DNA of 64,000 nt from Phascolarctobacterium faecium DSM 14760 (GTDB taxonomy: Bacteria; Bacillota; Negativicutes; Acidaminococcales; Acidaminococcaceae): NCBI RefSeq assembly GCF_003269275.1, contig NZ_QLTS01000007.1, positions 46,819 through 110,818 on the forward strand, written 5' to 3'. A program made the translations under genes and the position numbers. The notes under the pieces are model-generated. The model worked only from the letters and a program-made list of their open reading frames with translations. It ran no database searches and was not told where the DNA came from. Below are positions 17,266-25,292 of this stretch, one piece after another. The number at the start of each line of letters is the position of its first letter. Within the stretch, counting starts at the first letter, position 1.

Positions 17266-17829
17266 TTACAGCTGCAGAAAATAACGATAGACAGCATCGC
17301 TGTCTGTCAATTCCGGGTGAAAACTGGTCGCCAGCAGCTTTCCTTGCCGGGCAGCTATGATATGCCCTGCATACTCCCCCAAAATTTCTGTCTGTTCGCC
17401 AACCCTTTCTATCCACGGAGCTCTGATAAATACCAGTGGCAGCGGTTCTGTCCCCAAAGCAGGCAGCAACTGCCTGCAGCTGAAACTGTTGAGCTGACTG
17501 CCATACGCATTACGGCGCACGGTAATATCCATCACCCCTAAATGCGGCTGTTCACCGACAATATTTTTTGCCAGCAGAATCAGCCCCGCACAGGTCCCCC
17601 AGACAGGCAGCCCCTCTTTCACCCTCCGTTTTAAAAGCTCAGACAGTCCCGTTCGCTGTAAAAGTCTGCTGATAGCAGTGCTTTCACCACCGGGAAGGAT
17701 CAATCTGTCCACCTGCTCTAAATCAGCAGCCGTTTTTACGGCAACCGGCAAAACCTCCGTCAGCTGCGCCAGTTTAGTCAGATGCTCAGAAAATGACCCC
17801 TGCAGTGCCAGTACGCCTACACTCTGCAT
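17266..17829 (-). CDS. pdxT: Pyridoxal 5'-phosphate synthase glutaminase subunit
   Basis: A 187-residue class I glutamine amidotransferase of the PdxT/SNO family. It begins VGVLALQGSFSEHL, has the LPGGEST oxyanion strand near residue 45, the nucleophile Cys in WGTCAGLILLA near residue 79, and the catalytic His-x-Glu in FHPELT near the C-terminus. It produces ammonia from glutamine and passes it to PdxS. It starts on the stop codon of pdxS (1-base overlap), so the two subunits are made together. Confidence 0.95.
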   Translation of the reverse strand: MQSVGVLALQGSFSEHLTKLAQLTEVLPVAVKTAADLEQVDRLILPGGESTAISRLLQRTGLSELLKRRVKEGLPVWGTCAGLILLAKNIVGEQPHLGVMDITVRRNAYGSQLNSFSCRQLLPALGTEPLPLVFIRAPWIERVGEQTEILGEYAGHIIAARQGKLLATSFHPELTDSDAVYRYFLQL

Positions 17830-18707
17830 TACCAGCCACGCTCCGCAAAGGTTTGTTCCGCCGGTATAGTTTTGATATCGATACCGCTCATGGCCTCGCC
17901 CAGATCTTCTGATACTTCGGCTACGATTTTAGGATCGTTATAATAGCTGGTCGCCAGTACGATCGCCTTGGCGCGCTTAGCCGGATCGCCGCTGCGGAAA
18001 ATACCTGACCCGACAAAAACACCTTCGCTGCCAAGCTTCATCATCAGGGCCGCATCTGCAGGCGTAGCAATACCGCCGGCGGCAAAATTAACTACCGGCA
18101 GCCTGCCGCCCGCAGCGACTTCTGCCACCAGTTCATACGGCGCTCCCTGTTCTTTGGCAAAGCTCATCCATTCCTCCCGCGGCAGATTCTGCAGCAATCT
18201 TATCTGTCCCATCATCGTCCGCATATGCCGCACTGCTTCTACCACATTGCCGGTACCAGCCTCTCCCTTCGTGCGGATCATTGCCGCTCCCTCACCGATG
18301 CGGCGCAGTGCTTCGCCCAGATTGCGGGCACCGCAGACAAAAGGGCTCTTAAAAGCATGCTTGTCGAGATGATATAAATCATCGGCCGGTGTCAGAACTT
18401 CACTTTCATCGATATAATCTATTCCCAGCGCCTCCAGAATCTCCGCTTCCACAATGTGACCGATCCTGACCTTGGCCATTACCGGAATCGATACGGCGCT
18501 TTTGATCTCTTTAATAAGCTTCGGGTCGCTCATTCTGGCAACGCCGCCATCCCTGCGAATATCAGAAGGCACACGTTCCAACGCCATAACAGCTACTGCG
18601 CCTGCAGCTTCGGCAATTTCAGCCTCTTGGGCATTGGTGACATCCATGATTACGCCGCCTTTGAGCATCTGTGCTAAATTACGATTTAAAATTTGTCTAT
18701 CTGTCAT
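17829..18707 (-). CDS. pdxS: Pyridoxal 5'-phosphate synthase lyase subunit
   Basis: A 292-residue (beta/alpha)8 barrel of the PdxS/SNZ family. It makes PLP from ribose 5-phosphate, glyceraldehyde 3-phosphate and ammonia from PdxT. Family blocks are plain: [39 protein letters not shown], the lysine-bearing VMAKVRIGH, and [17 protein letters not shown] made here would serve NifS and CysK encoded nearby. It is divergent from the PdxR-like gene with 107 bases between, the usual arrangement for PdxR control. An AGGAGG site precedes the ATG. Confidence 0.96.
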   Translation of the reverse strand: MTDRQILNRNLAQMLKGGVIMDVTNAQEAEIAEAAGAVAVMALERVPSDIRRDGGVARMSDPKLIKEIKSAVSIPVMAKVRIGHIVEAEILEALGIDYIDESEVLTPADDLYHLDKHAFKSPFVCGARNLGEALRRIGEGAAMIRTKGEAGTGNVVEAVRHMRTMMGQIRLLQNLPREEWMSFAKEQGAPYELVAEVAAGGRLPVVNFAAGGIATPADAALMMKLGSEGVFVGSGIFRSGDPAKRAKAIVLATSYYNDPKIVAEVSEDLGEAMSGIDIKTIPAEQTFAERGW

Positions 18708-18814
18708 CTTTATTCCTCCTAAAAACTTGCTTTCGTTAACGACAGTTTTTATGATACAATAATTCTGTACAGCAATAAATAGCCAGAAACTATTTTTCTA
18801 AAGGGGACAGTTTT
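18708..18814. promoter_or_regulatory. Shared pdxS / pdxR-like promoter region
   Basis: This divergent spacer should hold both promoters and the PdxR operator. Short palindromes are visible (CGTTAACG near 18734-18741 and CTGTACAG near 18764-18771). I cannot fix the -35/-10 boxes with confidence. Confidence 0.45.
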
Positions 18815-20161
18815 ATGCTTTTGACTAATCTTAAACTTGACAAACAGACCGACACGCCTTTATATACCCAGATCATTGACTCTATCAAAAACCAGCTCTA
18901 CAATGACCAGATCGCAGTCGGCGACAGACTTCCGTCTGTGCGCAGGCTCTCAGCAGCGCTGCAGATAAGCCGCACGACTGTCGAAAACGCTTACAATCAG
19001 CTGGTTGCCGACGGTTATCTGCAAAACGAACCTAAGCGCGGTTATTTTGCAGCAGCACTGTCAGGCCTGAGAAAGCACAGCGACGCGCCTGTGACACAAA
19101 GTATCGAACCGCCTGCCGTACGTTATAACTTTGCCAATAATTATATCGATCCCGCTTCTTTTCCCTCCGAGCTTTGGCGGCGCTATCTGAACCGTGCCTT
19201 AAAAAATAAACACCTGCTTTCCGGCTATGGCGAGCCGCAGGGTGAAACAGAACTGCGCCGTACACTGGCCAAATACAGCTCGGTGGCCCGCGGCGTTATC
19301 TGCAGCCCCGAACAGATCGTGATCGGCGCCGGTGTGCAAAGCCTGCTGCAGATCCTGATCGACATTCTACAGCCAGATATCACCAGTATTGCTCTGGAAG
19401 CGCCAGGCTTTGCCCAGGCAGAGCGGCTTTTTACTTCGCATGGCTGGCAGGTACGGCATTTCAGCACCGACCAGTTAGAGACTTCCCTGCCCAGGCTGCT
19501 TTACGTCAGCCCTTCCAATCCCTATAAAGGCCGCTCGCTCTCGCCGCAGCAAAGACTGAACCTGCTGCGCTGGGCAACGCAGCAGCAGACCTATCTGCTG
19601 GAAGATGACTATAACGGCGAGTTCCGTTATTTCGGCCGGCCGGTATCCTCACTGCAGGGCATGAGTGATGGCCGTACAGTTATCTATCTTGGTTCTTTTT
19701 CGCGGCTGCTGCTGCCTTCCCTGCGTATTTCTTACATGGTATTGCCGCCGCTGCTGTTAGACCGTTACCGCCAGCTGGGACACCTTTATAACCAAACGTC
19801 TTCTACGATCGAACAGCTGGCACTGGCCGACTTTATTGCCGCCGGCGCACTGCGCCGCCACGTTAAACGACTGCGCAGGCTCTACAGTAATAAAAACACA
19901 CTGCTGCGGCAAGCTTTAACGGAAATCTTCGGCAGCAGAGTCATTGTACGAGCCTATGAATCCGGTCTGCATCTGCGCCTGGCTGTCGTCACGCAGCAAA
20001 CTGCCGATACCCTGTCCGAACTGGCACTGGAAAACGGCGTCCGGATCCTGCCGGTTTACGACAGCAACGGTAATTTACCAGAGATCCTGATTTCTTTTGT
20101 CGGTATTCAGGAAAACGACATCCGACCGGCACTGCTGCAATTAAAAAAAGCATGGTTTTAG
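18815..20161 (+). CDS. pdxR: MocR/PdxR-like GntR-aminotransferase fusion regulator with Lys-to-Arg change
   Basis: A 448-residue protein. Residues 1-75 are a GntR winged helix-turn-helix (PLYTQIIDSIKNQL, LPSVRRLSAALQISRTTVENAY). Residues about 100-448 are a type I aminotransferase-like domain that in MocR proteins binds PLP as the effector. The PLP pocket is recognisable (EDDYNGEFRY), but the expected Schiff-base lysine in the family's GTFSK block is Arg297 here (GSFSRLLLPSLR, codon CGG at 19703-19705). Divergence from pdxST supports a PdxR role. Loss of the lysine suggests non-covalent PLP sensing or another ligand. The symbol is by context. Confidence 0.82.
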   Translation: MLLTNLKLDKQTDTPLYTQIIDSIKNQLYNDQIAVGDRLPSVRRLSAALQISRTTVENAYNQLVADGYLQNEPKRGYFAAALSGLRKHSDAPVTQSIEPPAVRYNFANNYIDPASFPSELWRRYLNRALKNKHLLSGYGEPQGETELRRTLAKYSSVARGVICSPEQIVIGAGVQSLLQILIDILQPDITSIALEAPGFAQAERLFTSHGWQVRHFSTDQLETSLPRLLYVSPSNPYKGRSLSPQQRLNLLRWATQQQTYLLEDDYNGEFRYFGRPVSSLQGMSDGRTVIYLGSFSRLLLPSLRISYMVLPPLLLDRYRQLGHLYNQTSSTIEQLALADFIAAGALRRHVKRLRRLYSNKNTLLRQALTEIFGSRVIVRAYESGLHLRLAVVTQQTADTLSELALENGVRILPVYDSNGNLPEILISFVGIQENDIRPALLQLKKAWF

Positions 20162-20175
20162 TATCTGCCAAGCTC

Positions 20176-20205
20176 TTGACAGTATTGACCTGCAGATGCT
20201 ATGCT
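20176..20205 (+). promoter_or_regulatory. Promoter of the thiS operon
   Basis: TTGACA, an 18-base spacer and TATGCT. Transcription would start near 20212, immediately before the first leader hairpin. Confidence 0.6.
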
Positions 20206-20214
20206 AAAAAAAGA

Positions 20215-20281
20215 GTGAAGCCGTAAGGCGTCACAAAGGGGTACACCACCACGGGTGTAGCTTTTTGTGGCGCCTTTTTTT
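20215..20281 (+). promoter_or_regulatory. Candidate transcription attenuator in the thiS leader
   Basis: Hairpin A (20215-20234) is GTGA-a-GCC-GTAA-GGC-g-TCAC with a GNRA loop. Hairpin B (20226-20275) is a long terminator: AGGCG..CACAAAGGG..TACACC, loop ACCACG, then GGTGTA..CTTTTTGTG..CGCCT and seven T. The 3' arm of A is the 5' arm of B, so they exclude each other. The AAGGAGG of thiS follows at 20292-20298. No TPP-riboswitch consensus is present. B may also simply terminate the pdxR-like transcript. Confidence 0.6.
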
Positions 20282-20305
20282 ATTTTTCTTCAAGGAGGGT
20301 TCCCT

Positions 20306-20500
20306 ATGCAAATCAACGGTCAACCAATCAGCACCGCTGCAGGCAGCACCTTGTCGCAATTATTGGCGCAGCAGGGTTTTGACGTTGCCCGCGTCGCCGT
20401 CGAACTCAACGGTAAAATCATCTGCCGCAGCGATTTCAGCAAAGTGCAGCTCGCCGACAGTGATACCATCGAAGTTGTACAGTTTGTGGGCGGAGGTTAA
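20306..20500 (+). CDS. thiS: Sulfur carrier protein ThiS
   Basis: A 64-residue ubiquitin-like protein starting MQINGQPIS. It ends VQFVGGG, giving the C-terminal Gly-Gly that ThiF adenylates and that then carries sulfur as thiocarboxylate to the thiazole synthase. The ATG at 20306 has an AAGGAGGG site; an earlier in-frame codon would extend the protein into the terminator and is rejected. The gene lies 2 bases before thiF, whose ribosome site overlaps the Gly codons. Confidence 0.92.
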   Translation: MQINGQPISTAAGSTLSQLLAQQGFDVARVAVELNGKIICRSDFSKVQLADSDTIEVVQFVGGG

Positions 20501-20502
20501 AA

Positions 20503-21144
20503 ATGACTAAACAAATCACCAGGCAACAGCTTTCAGCAGCACTGGTTGAACGGCACGGACAGGAACGCCAGCAGCATTTGTACACCGCCAGTGTCGGTAT
20601 CGCCGGTTTAGGCGGGCTGGGCTCCAACATTGCCGTCCAGCTGACGCGCCTGGGCATCGGATACCTGATCCTCGCCGACTGCGATCGGGTCGAGATCAGT
20701 AATCTCAACCGGCAAAGCTACCGACTCTGTGATATCGGCAGACCTAAACCCGAAGCCTTGACAGAACAGCTGCTGCAGATCAATCCCTATTTATGCTACG
20801 AGCCGCACTTTCTAAAGCTCACGCCGCAGAATATCCCGGAAATTTTTGCCGGCTGTAATATCATCTGCGAAGCTTTTGACGACCCTGAACAAAAGGCCAT
20901 GCTGACAGAAACCGTCCTGCAGCGGCTGCCGCAGGCAAAACTGATCGTTTGTTCCGGCATGGCGGGCGCTGGCAGCGCCAATGCTATTACTACCAGCCGC
21001 AGGCTGAACCGTTTCTACCTGTGCGGCGACGGTACTGCCGATATTGCCGCGGACGGCAGCCTGCTGGCCCCGCGCGTCAGCGTCTGTGCCGCCCATGCGG
21101 CGACCATGGTCATGAGACTGGCGCTGGGCTTCACCACACCTTAA
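20503..21144 (+). CDS. thiF: ThiS adenylyltransferase ThiF
   Basis: A 213-residue member of the E1/MoeB/ThiF family, of the short type found with ThiS in anaerobes. The nucleotide-binding GIAGLGGLGSN motif is near residues 33-43, and the LADCDRVEISNLNRQ block that holds the ATP-contacting residues follows. It activates the ThiS C-terminus with ATP. The usual zinc-binding CxxC pairs of longer MoeB-type proteins are absent, as expected for this short form. Confidence 0.9.
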   Translation: MTKQITRQQLSAALVERHGQERQQHLYTASVGIAGLGGLGSNIAVQLTRLGIGYLILADCDRVEISNLNRQSYRLCDIGRPKPEALTEQLLQINPYLCYEPHFLKLTPQNIPEIFAGCNIICEAFDDPEQKAMLTETVLQRLPQAKLIVCSGMAGAGSANAITTSRRLNRFYLCGDGTADIAADGSLLAPRVSVCAAHAATMVMRLALGFTTP

Positions 21145-21168
21145 ACAAAAGGAGAATTTTAAACTACG

Positions 21169-21939
21169 ATGCAAGAAGATAAACTTATTTTAGGCAGCTA
21201 CAGCTTCAGCTCCCGCTTTATTCTTGGCAGCGGCAAATATTCGCTTCCGCTGATCAAAGCCGCTGCCGAACAGGCCGGGGCGCAAATCATCACCTTAGCG
21301 CTGAGGCGCGCTCAATCGCAGCAGGACAATATCCTCGATTTTATTCCCTCAGGCATCACACTGCTGCCCAACACCTCAGGTGCCCGTACTGCTGAAGAAG
21401 CAATACGCATAGCCAGGCTGGCCCGTGCCTGCGGCTGCGGCGATTTTATCAAACTGGAGATCATCCGTGATTCTAAATATCTGCTGCCGGACAATCAGGC
21501 AACGATCAGGGCAACGGAAATCCTCGCTAAAGAAGGCTTTATCGTCATGCCTTATATGTATCCCGACCTTAACACCGCCCGAGATCTGCGTGACGCAGGC
21601 GCAGCCTCGATCATGCCCCTGGGAGCGCCGATCGGTTCCAACAAAGGGCTGGCAACCCGCGATTTTATCAAGATCATTATTGATGAGATAGCACTGCCTG
21701 TTATCGTCGACGCCGGGATTGGCCGCCCCTCCCAGGCCTGTGAAGCCATGGAAATGGGTGCCGCTGCCGTCATGGTCAATACCGCCATCGCTACAGCCGG
21801 CGATATCCCTCTGATGGCTGCAGCCTTCAAGCAGGCTGTTGAAGCAGGGCGTGCCGCTTACTTAGCCGGGCCGGGACGTGTTTTAGAGCAGGGTGCGGCT
21901 GCTTCATCGCCTCTGACAGGCTTTTTGGAAGACAGGTGA
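21169..21939 (+). CDS. thiG: Thiazole synthase ThiG
   Basis: A 256-residue (beta/alpha)8 barrel protein. It builds the thiazole phosphate ring from 1-deoxyxylulose 5-phosphate, dehydroglycine (from ThiH) and ThiS thiocarboxylate. Recognisable blocks are [16 protein letters not shown] at the start, [20 protein letters not shown], the lysine in FIKLEII near residue 95 (Schiff base), and [20 protein letters not shown]. It lies 24 bases after thiF and 1 base before thiH. Confidence 0.95.
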   Translation: MQEDKLILGSYSFSSRFILGSGKYSLPLIKAAAEQAGAQIITLALRRAQSQQDNILDFIPSGITLLPNTSGARTAEEAIRIARLARACGCGDFIKLEIIRDSKYLLPDNQATIRATEILAKEGFIVMPYMYPDLNTARDLRDAGAASIMPLGAPIGSNKGLATRDFIKIIIDEIALPVIVDAGIGRPSQACEAMEMGAAAVMVNTAIATAGDIPLMAAAFKQAVEAGRAAYLAGPGRVLEQGAAASSPLTGFLEDR

Positions 21940-21940
21940 T

Positions 21941-23104
21941 ATGAATATGAAAATCGATCAGCATACCGATCCGATGGCTTATCAGCCGGATATGGAAATA
22001 ACCTCGTCAGCTATTATGGAACAGGTGCTGGCCGCCCGTGCAGCTTACGACGAAACTGTTTATACGGCGGACGACGTGAAACAGGCCCTGCTTCAGGATC
22101 ACCTGACGCCTGAAGCATTCGCCGCACTGCTCGCGCCGGCCGCAGCACCATTTCTGGAACAGCTGGCACAAAGGGCACAGGCAGAAACACGTAAACATTT
22201 CGGTAATGCCGTCAATCTGTTCACCCCGCTTTATATCGCCAACTACTGCGAAAATCACTGCATCTACTGCGGCTTTAACTGCTACAACAATATCAAACGC
22301 GCCAAGCTTACTGCCGCTGAAATAGAAACGGAAATGCAGGCTATTGCCGCTCAGGGCCTGGAAGAAATCCTGATCCTGACCGGGGAAAGCCCGACTATGA
22401 GCGACGTACAGTATATTGGTGCAGCCTGCCGGCTGGCCCGCAAATATTTTCGTGTTGTCGGTCTTGAGGTCTACCCCATGGACAGCAGTGATTATGCCTA
22501 TCTGCATCAATGCGGAGCTGACTTCGTCACCGTTTTCCAGGAAACCTACGCCCCTGATAAATACGGTCAGCTGCATCTGGGCGGACGTAAACGTATTTTC
22601 CCCTATCGTTTTAATGCACAGGAACGGGCTTTACAGGGCGGAATGCGCGGAGTTGGCTTTGCCGCTCTGCTGGGACTGGATGATTTTCGCCGTGACGCTT
22701 TGGCAACAGGTCTGCATGCTTATCTGCTCCAACGTAAATACCCTCAGGCCGAGATCGCTTTTTCCTGTCCGCGCCTGCGCCCCATCATCAACAATGAGCA
22801 GATCAATCCCAAAGACGTCCATGAGCGGCAGCTGCTGCAGATCATCTGCGCCTACCGCATCTTTATGCCCTTTGCCTCCCTCACTATTTCCTCCCGTGAA
22901 TGCGCCCGTTTCCGCGATAACGTAGTCGGACTTGCTGCAACTAAAATTTCTGCCGGCGTTGAAGTTGGCATCGGCGGTCACAGCCAGCAGAGCAAAGGCG
23001 ACGAACAGTTCCTGATCGACGATAGCCGTACCGTCCGTGAAATCTGCGCAATGCTGACGAATCGAGGACTGCAGCCGGTCATGAGTGATTATGTCTATGT
23101 TTAA
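21941..23104 (+). CDS. thiH: 2-iminoacetate (dehydroglycine) synthase ThiH
   Basis: A 387-residue radical SAM enzyme. The cluster motif C-x3-C-x2-C is in NYCENHCIYCGF, near residues 103-110, followed by the SAM-binding GE in ILTGESP. It cleaves tyrosine to give dehydroglycine and p-cresol, the oxygen-independent route expected in an anaerobe (aerobic Firmicutes use the flavoenzyme ThiO). The C-terminal third contains the family's CAYRIFMPFASLTISSRE-like region. It overlaps the next gene by 8 bases. Confidence 0.94.
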   Translation: MNMKIDQHTDPMAYQPDMEITSSAIMEQVLAARAAYDETVYTADDVKQALLQDHLTPEAFAALLAPAAAPFLEQLAQRAQAETRKHFGNAVNLFTPLYIANYCENHCIYCGFNCYNNIKRAKLTAAEIETEMQAIAAQGLEEILILTGESPTMSDVQYIGAACRLARKYFRVVGLEVYPMDSSDYAYLHQCGADFVTVFQETYAPDKYGQLHLGGRKRIFPYRFNAQERALQGGMRGVGFAALLGLDDFRRDALATGLHAYLLQRKYPQAEIAFSCPRLRPIINNEQINPKDVHERQLLQIICAYRIFMPFASLTISSRECARFRDNVVGLAATKISAGVEVGIGGHSQQSKGDEQFLIDDSRTVREICAMLTNRGLQPVMSDYVYV

Positions 23105-23696
23105 GCTGCTCGCCGTTACCGACCAAGCTTCCTGTCCTGAAAATTTTTGGACGCAGCTCCAGCTTTTAGCTGCTTCTGAAATCGACGCTCTTATTTTCCG
23201 TGCCAAAGAATTACCGCCGCAGGAATATTATCGGCAGGCCTCACAGGTGCAGAAAATCTGCCGGACACATCAGCTGCCGCTGATCCTGCATACTTATCAG
23301 GACATCTGCCGCCGGCTTGATACGTATGGACTGCAGGTAAGCTATCAGCAGCTCCTATGCCAGCCTCAGCTGCGGGCACAGGTACAATGCCTGGGCGTTT
23401 CCATCCACCATGCTGACGAAGCGGTACGTGCCGCTGACTTGGGCGCCGATTATTTAATAGCCGGGCATATCTTTGCTACAAACTGCAAGCAGGGGCTGCC
23501 CGGACGCGGTCTTGATTTTCTCAGCGCCGTCTGCGCCGCTACATCCCTGCCCGTCTACGCTATCGGCGGGATCACTCCTGCCAATATCGGACAGATAAAA
23601 AAAACAGGCGCCGCCGGCGCCTGTCTGATGAGCAGCCTGATGACCTGCCCGGAACCAGCAGTACTGGTACAAAAACTGCGGCAGGCTTTACTTTAG
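23097..23696 (+). CDS. tenI: TenI-like thiazole tautomerase (ThiE superfamily)
   Basis: A protein of about 199 residues with the ThiE/TenI barrel fold. The block AGHIFATNCKQGLPGRG, with the GHxFxTxCK histidine, matches the TenI thiazole tautomerase rather than thiamine phosphate synthase; the Asn-Asp metal site of true ThiE (IINDR) is replaced by LILHTYQD. It would convert the ThiG product to its aromatic form. ATG codons at 23091 and 23097 and a GTG at 23085 are in frame; 23097 gives the best family start (MFKLLAVTD). ThiE activity as an alternative cannot be excluded. Confidence 0.75.
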   Translation: MFKLLAVTDQASCPENFWTQLQLLAASEIDALIFRAKELPPQEYYRQASQVQKICRTHQLPLILHTYQDICRRLDTYGLQVSYQQLLCQPQLRAQVQCLGVSIHHADEAVRAADLGADYLIAGHIFATNCKQGLPGRGLDFLSAVCAATSLPVYAIGGITPANIGQIKKTGAAGACLMSSLMTCPEPAVLVQKLRQALL

Positions 23697-23710
23697 GCCC
23701 GCATAAACAA

Positions 23711-23746
23711 AAAATCCCGCTTCTGTCATAAGAAGCGGGATTTTAT
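23711..23746 (+). terminator. Terminator of the thiS-tenI operon
   Basis: AAAATCCCGCTTCT pairs perfectly with AGAAGCGGGATTTT and leads into ATTTC; A-runs upstream also allow use from the other strand. Confidence 0.82.
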
Positions 23747-23776
23747 TTCATCAGGCAAACATCCAGACAAAAAAAA

Positions 23777-23852
23777 TGGTGATCCACCCGCGACTCGAAC
23801 GCGGGACACCCTGATTAAAAGTCAGGTGCTCTACCGACTGAGCTAGTGGATC
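23777..23852 (-). tRNA. tRNA-Lys (anticodon TTT)
   Basis: A 76-nt cloverleaf with encoded CCA. Acceptor stem GATCCAC/GTGGATC, D arm with AGCTCAGTCGGTAGAGC, anticodon loop CTTTTAA between CTGA-type stem strands, and T arm with GTTCGAGTC. The TTT anticodon reads AAA/AAG. A consensus promoter lies 41 bases upstream. Confidence 0.96.
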
Positions 23853-23892
23853 ACATAGTTATCAAGTTTCAAGCCAACTTGACAACGATATA

Positions 23893-23921
23893 ATTATAAC
23901 TACCTTTCACTGTTCTGTCAA
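23893..23921 (-). promoter_or_regulatory. Consensus promoter of tRNA-Lys
   Basis: On the minus strand TTGACA, exactly 17 bases and TATAAT: a perfect sigma-70-type promoter. A TCAAGTT/AACTTGA inverted repeat (23862-23882) forms a hairpin in the short leader. Confidence 0.8.
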
Positions 23922-23937
23922 GAAATAATTTTCAAAA

Positions 23938-23970
23938 ATATAAAAACCGTCAGAAAAAATCTGACGGTTT
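23938..23970 (-). terminator. Terminator of purA
   Basis: AAACCGTCAGA and TCTGACGGTTT flank an A/T loop; TTTTTAT follows on the minus strand. Confidence 0.8.
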
Positions 23971-23981
23971 AAATTTTTGAT

Positions 23982-25271
23982 TTACAGCAATTTTTTCAGT
24001 ACGATAGTCTGTTCACGTTCCGGACCTACGGAAACAATACCCAGTTCGACACCGGCAACCTCACTCAGACGGTTCAGATAAGTTTTCGCCTGAACAGGCA
24101 GCTCGTCAAAGGTGCGGATAGACGTAATATCAGTCAGCCAGCCTTCAAACTCTTCAAAAACCGGTTCAACCTTTGCCAGAACGTTCAGGCTGGCAGGAAT
24201 CTGTTTGATTTCCTGTCCGTCGATCTTGTAGCCGACGCACATTTTGATCTTCGGCATTTTATCGAGAATATCCAAACGGGTCACTGCCAGGCAGTCCAGG
24301 CTGTTCAGACGTGCGGAATATTTGAGCATGAAAGCATCAAGCCAGCCACAGCGGCGGGGACGTCCGGTAACGGTACCGTATTCATGGCCTGTTTCACGGA
24401 TCTGATGCCCGGGTCCGTCAGTATCAAGCAGCTCAGTAACAAAGGGACCTTCGCCGACGCGTGTCGTATAAGCCTTGACTACGCCCACCACATGGTCGAT
24501 ATAACGGGGGCCGATGCCGCTGCCGGTGCTGGCATTGCCGGCAGTCGGGTTCGAGCTGGTAACATACGGATAAGTACCATGATCGATATCAAGGAAAGTA
24601 GCCTGCGCGCCTTCAAACAGCACGTTTTTACCCTCGCTGAAAATTTCGTCTAAAACTACGCCGGTATCGGCAATATACGGCCGCAGCTCTTCGGCATAAG
24701 CCAAAAATTCCTGCAGCATAGTTTCATAATCAAAAGGTTCGCCGCCATAAATTTTAGTAATAATGGCATTTTTGGCTTCCAGGTTGATTTTCAGCTTTTC
24801 TGCAAAAGTATCGGGTTCCATCAAATCACAGATGCGGATGCCGGTACGGGCAACCTTATCCATATAGCAGGGGCCAATACCGCCTTTGGTCGTACCGATC
24901 TTATTACAGCCCAAAGCTGCTTCCTGCAGTTCATCCAGACGGGCATGGTAAGGCAGCACCACATGCGCACGGTCAGAAATGACCAGATTGTCGCAGCTGA
25001 TGCCTTTAGCCTTCATATCAGCAATTTCATGCAGAACTACGCCGGGGTTGATAACGACGCCGTTACCCAGCACATTAGTCTTATCACTGTACAAAACACC
25101 GGAGGGAAGCAGACGCAGTTTATAGGAAACGTCATTGACGACTACCGTATGACCTGCGTTGGAACCGCCGGAATAACGTACGACGGCATCGGCTTTCTGT
25201 GCCAAATAATCAACAATCTTACCTTTACCTTCATCGCCCCATTGGGCACCAATAACTACAACAGATGACAT
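23982..25271 (-). CDS. purA: Adenylosuccinate synthase
   Basis: A 429-residue GTP-dependent enzyme joining IMP and aspartate to adenylosuccinate, the first committed step to AMP. The N-terminal P-loop-like GAQWGDEGKGKIVD is intact. Other family blocks are GGSNAGHTVV, GTTKGGIGPCYMDK, and FEGAQATFLDIDHGTYPYVTSSN. Length is normal. It follows purB by 21 bases on the same strand, so both steps from IMP to AMP are encoded by one unit. An AGGAG site precedes the ATG. Confidence 0.97.
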   Translation of the reverse strand: MSSVVVIGAQWGDEGKGKIVDYLAQKADAVVRYSGGSNAGHTVVVNDVSYKLRLLPSGVLYSDKTNVLGNGVVINPGVVLHEIADMKAKGISCDNLVISDRAHVVLPYHARLDELQEAALGCNKIGTTKGGIGPCYMDKVARTGIRICDLMEPDTFAEKLKINLEAKNAIITKIYGGEPFDYETMLQEFLAYAEELRPYIADTGVVLDEIFSEGKNVLFEGAQATFLDIDHGTYPYVTSSNPTAGNASTGSGIGPRYIDHVVGVVKAYTTRVGEGPFVTELLDTDGPGHQIRETGHEYGTVTGRPRRCGWLDAFMLKYSARLNSLDCLAVTRLDILDKMPKIKMCVGYKIDGQEIKQIPASLNVLAKVEPVFEEFEGWLTDITSIRTFDELPVQAKTYLNRLSEVAGVELGIVSVGPEREQTIVLKKLL

Positions 25272-25292
25272 GTGAGCATCTCCTTATCTAAA

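Noticed and set aside
20162..20305. TPP riboswitch before thiS
   Set aside because: The conserved CTGAGA and ACCTGATCTGG-type elements are absent; only the two hairpins described are present.
22007..22576. Long minus-strand open frame (189 codons) inside thiH
   Set aside because: It is a mirror of thiH codons; composition and lack of a ribosome site mark it as a shadow. The same holds for long antisense frames in dnaB, gdpP, cysK, mnmA and phnH.
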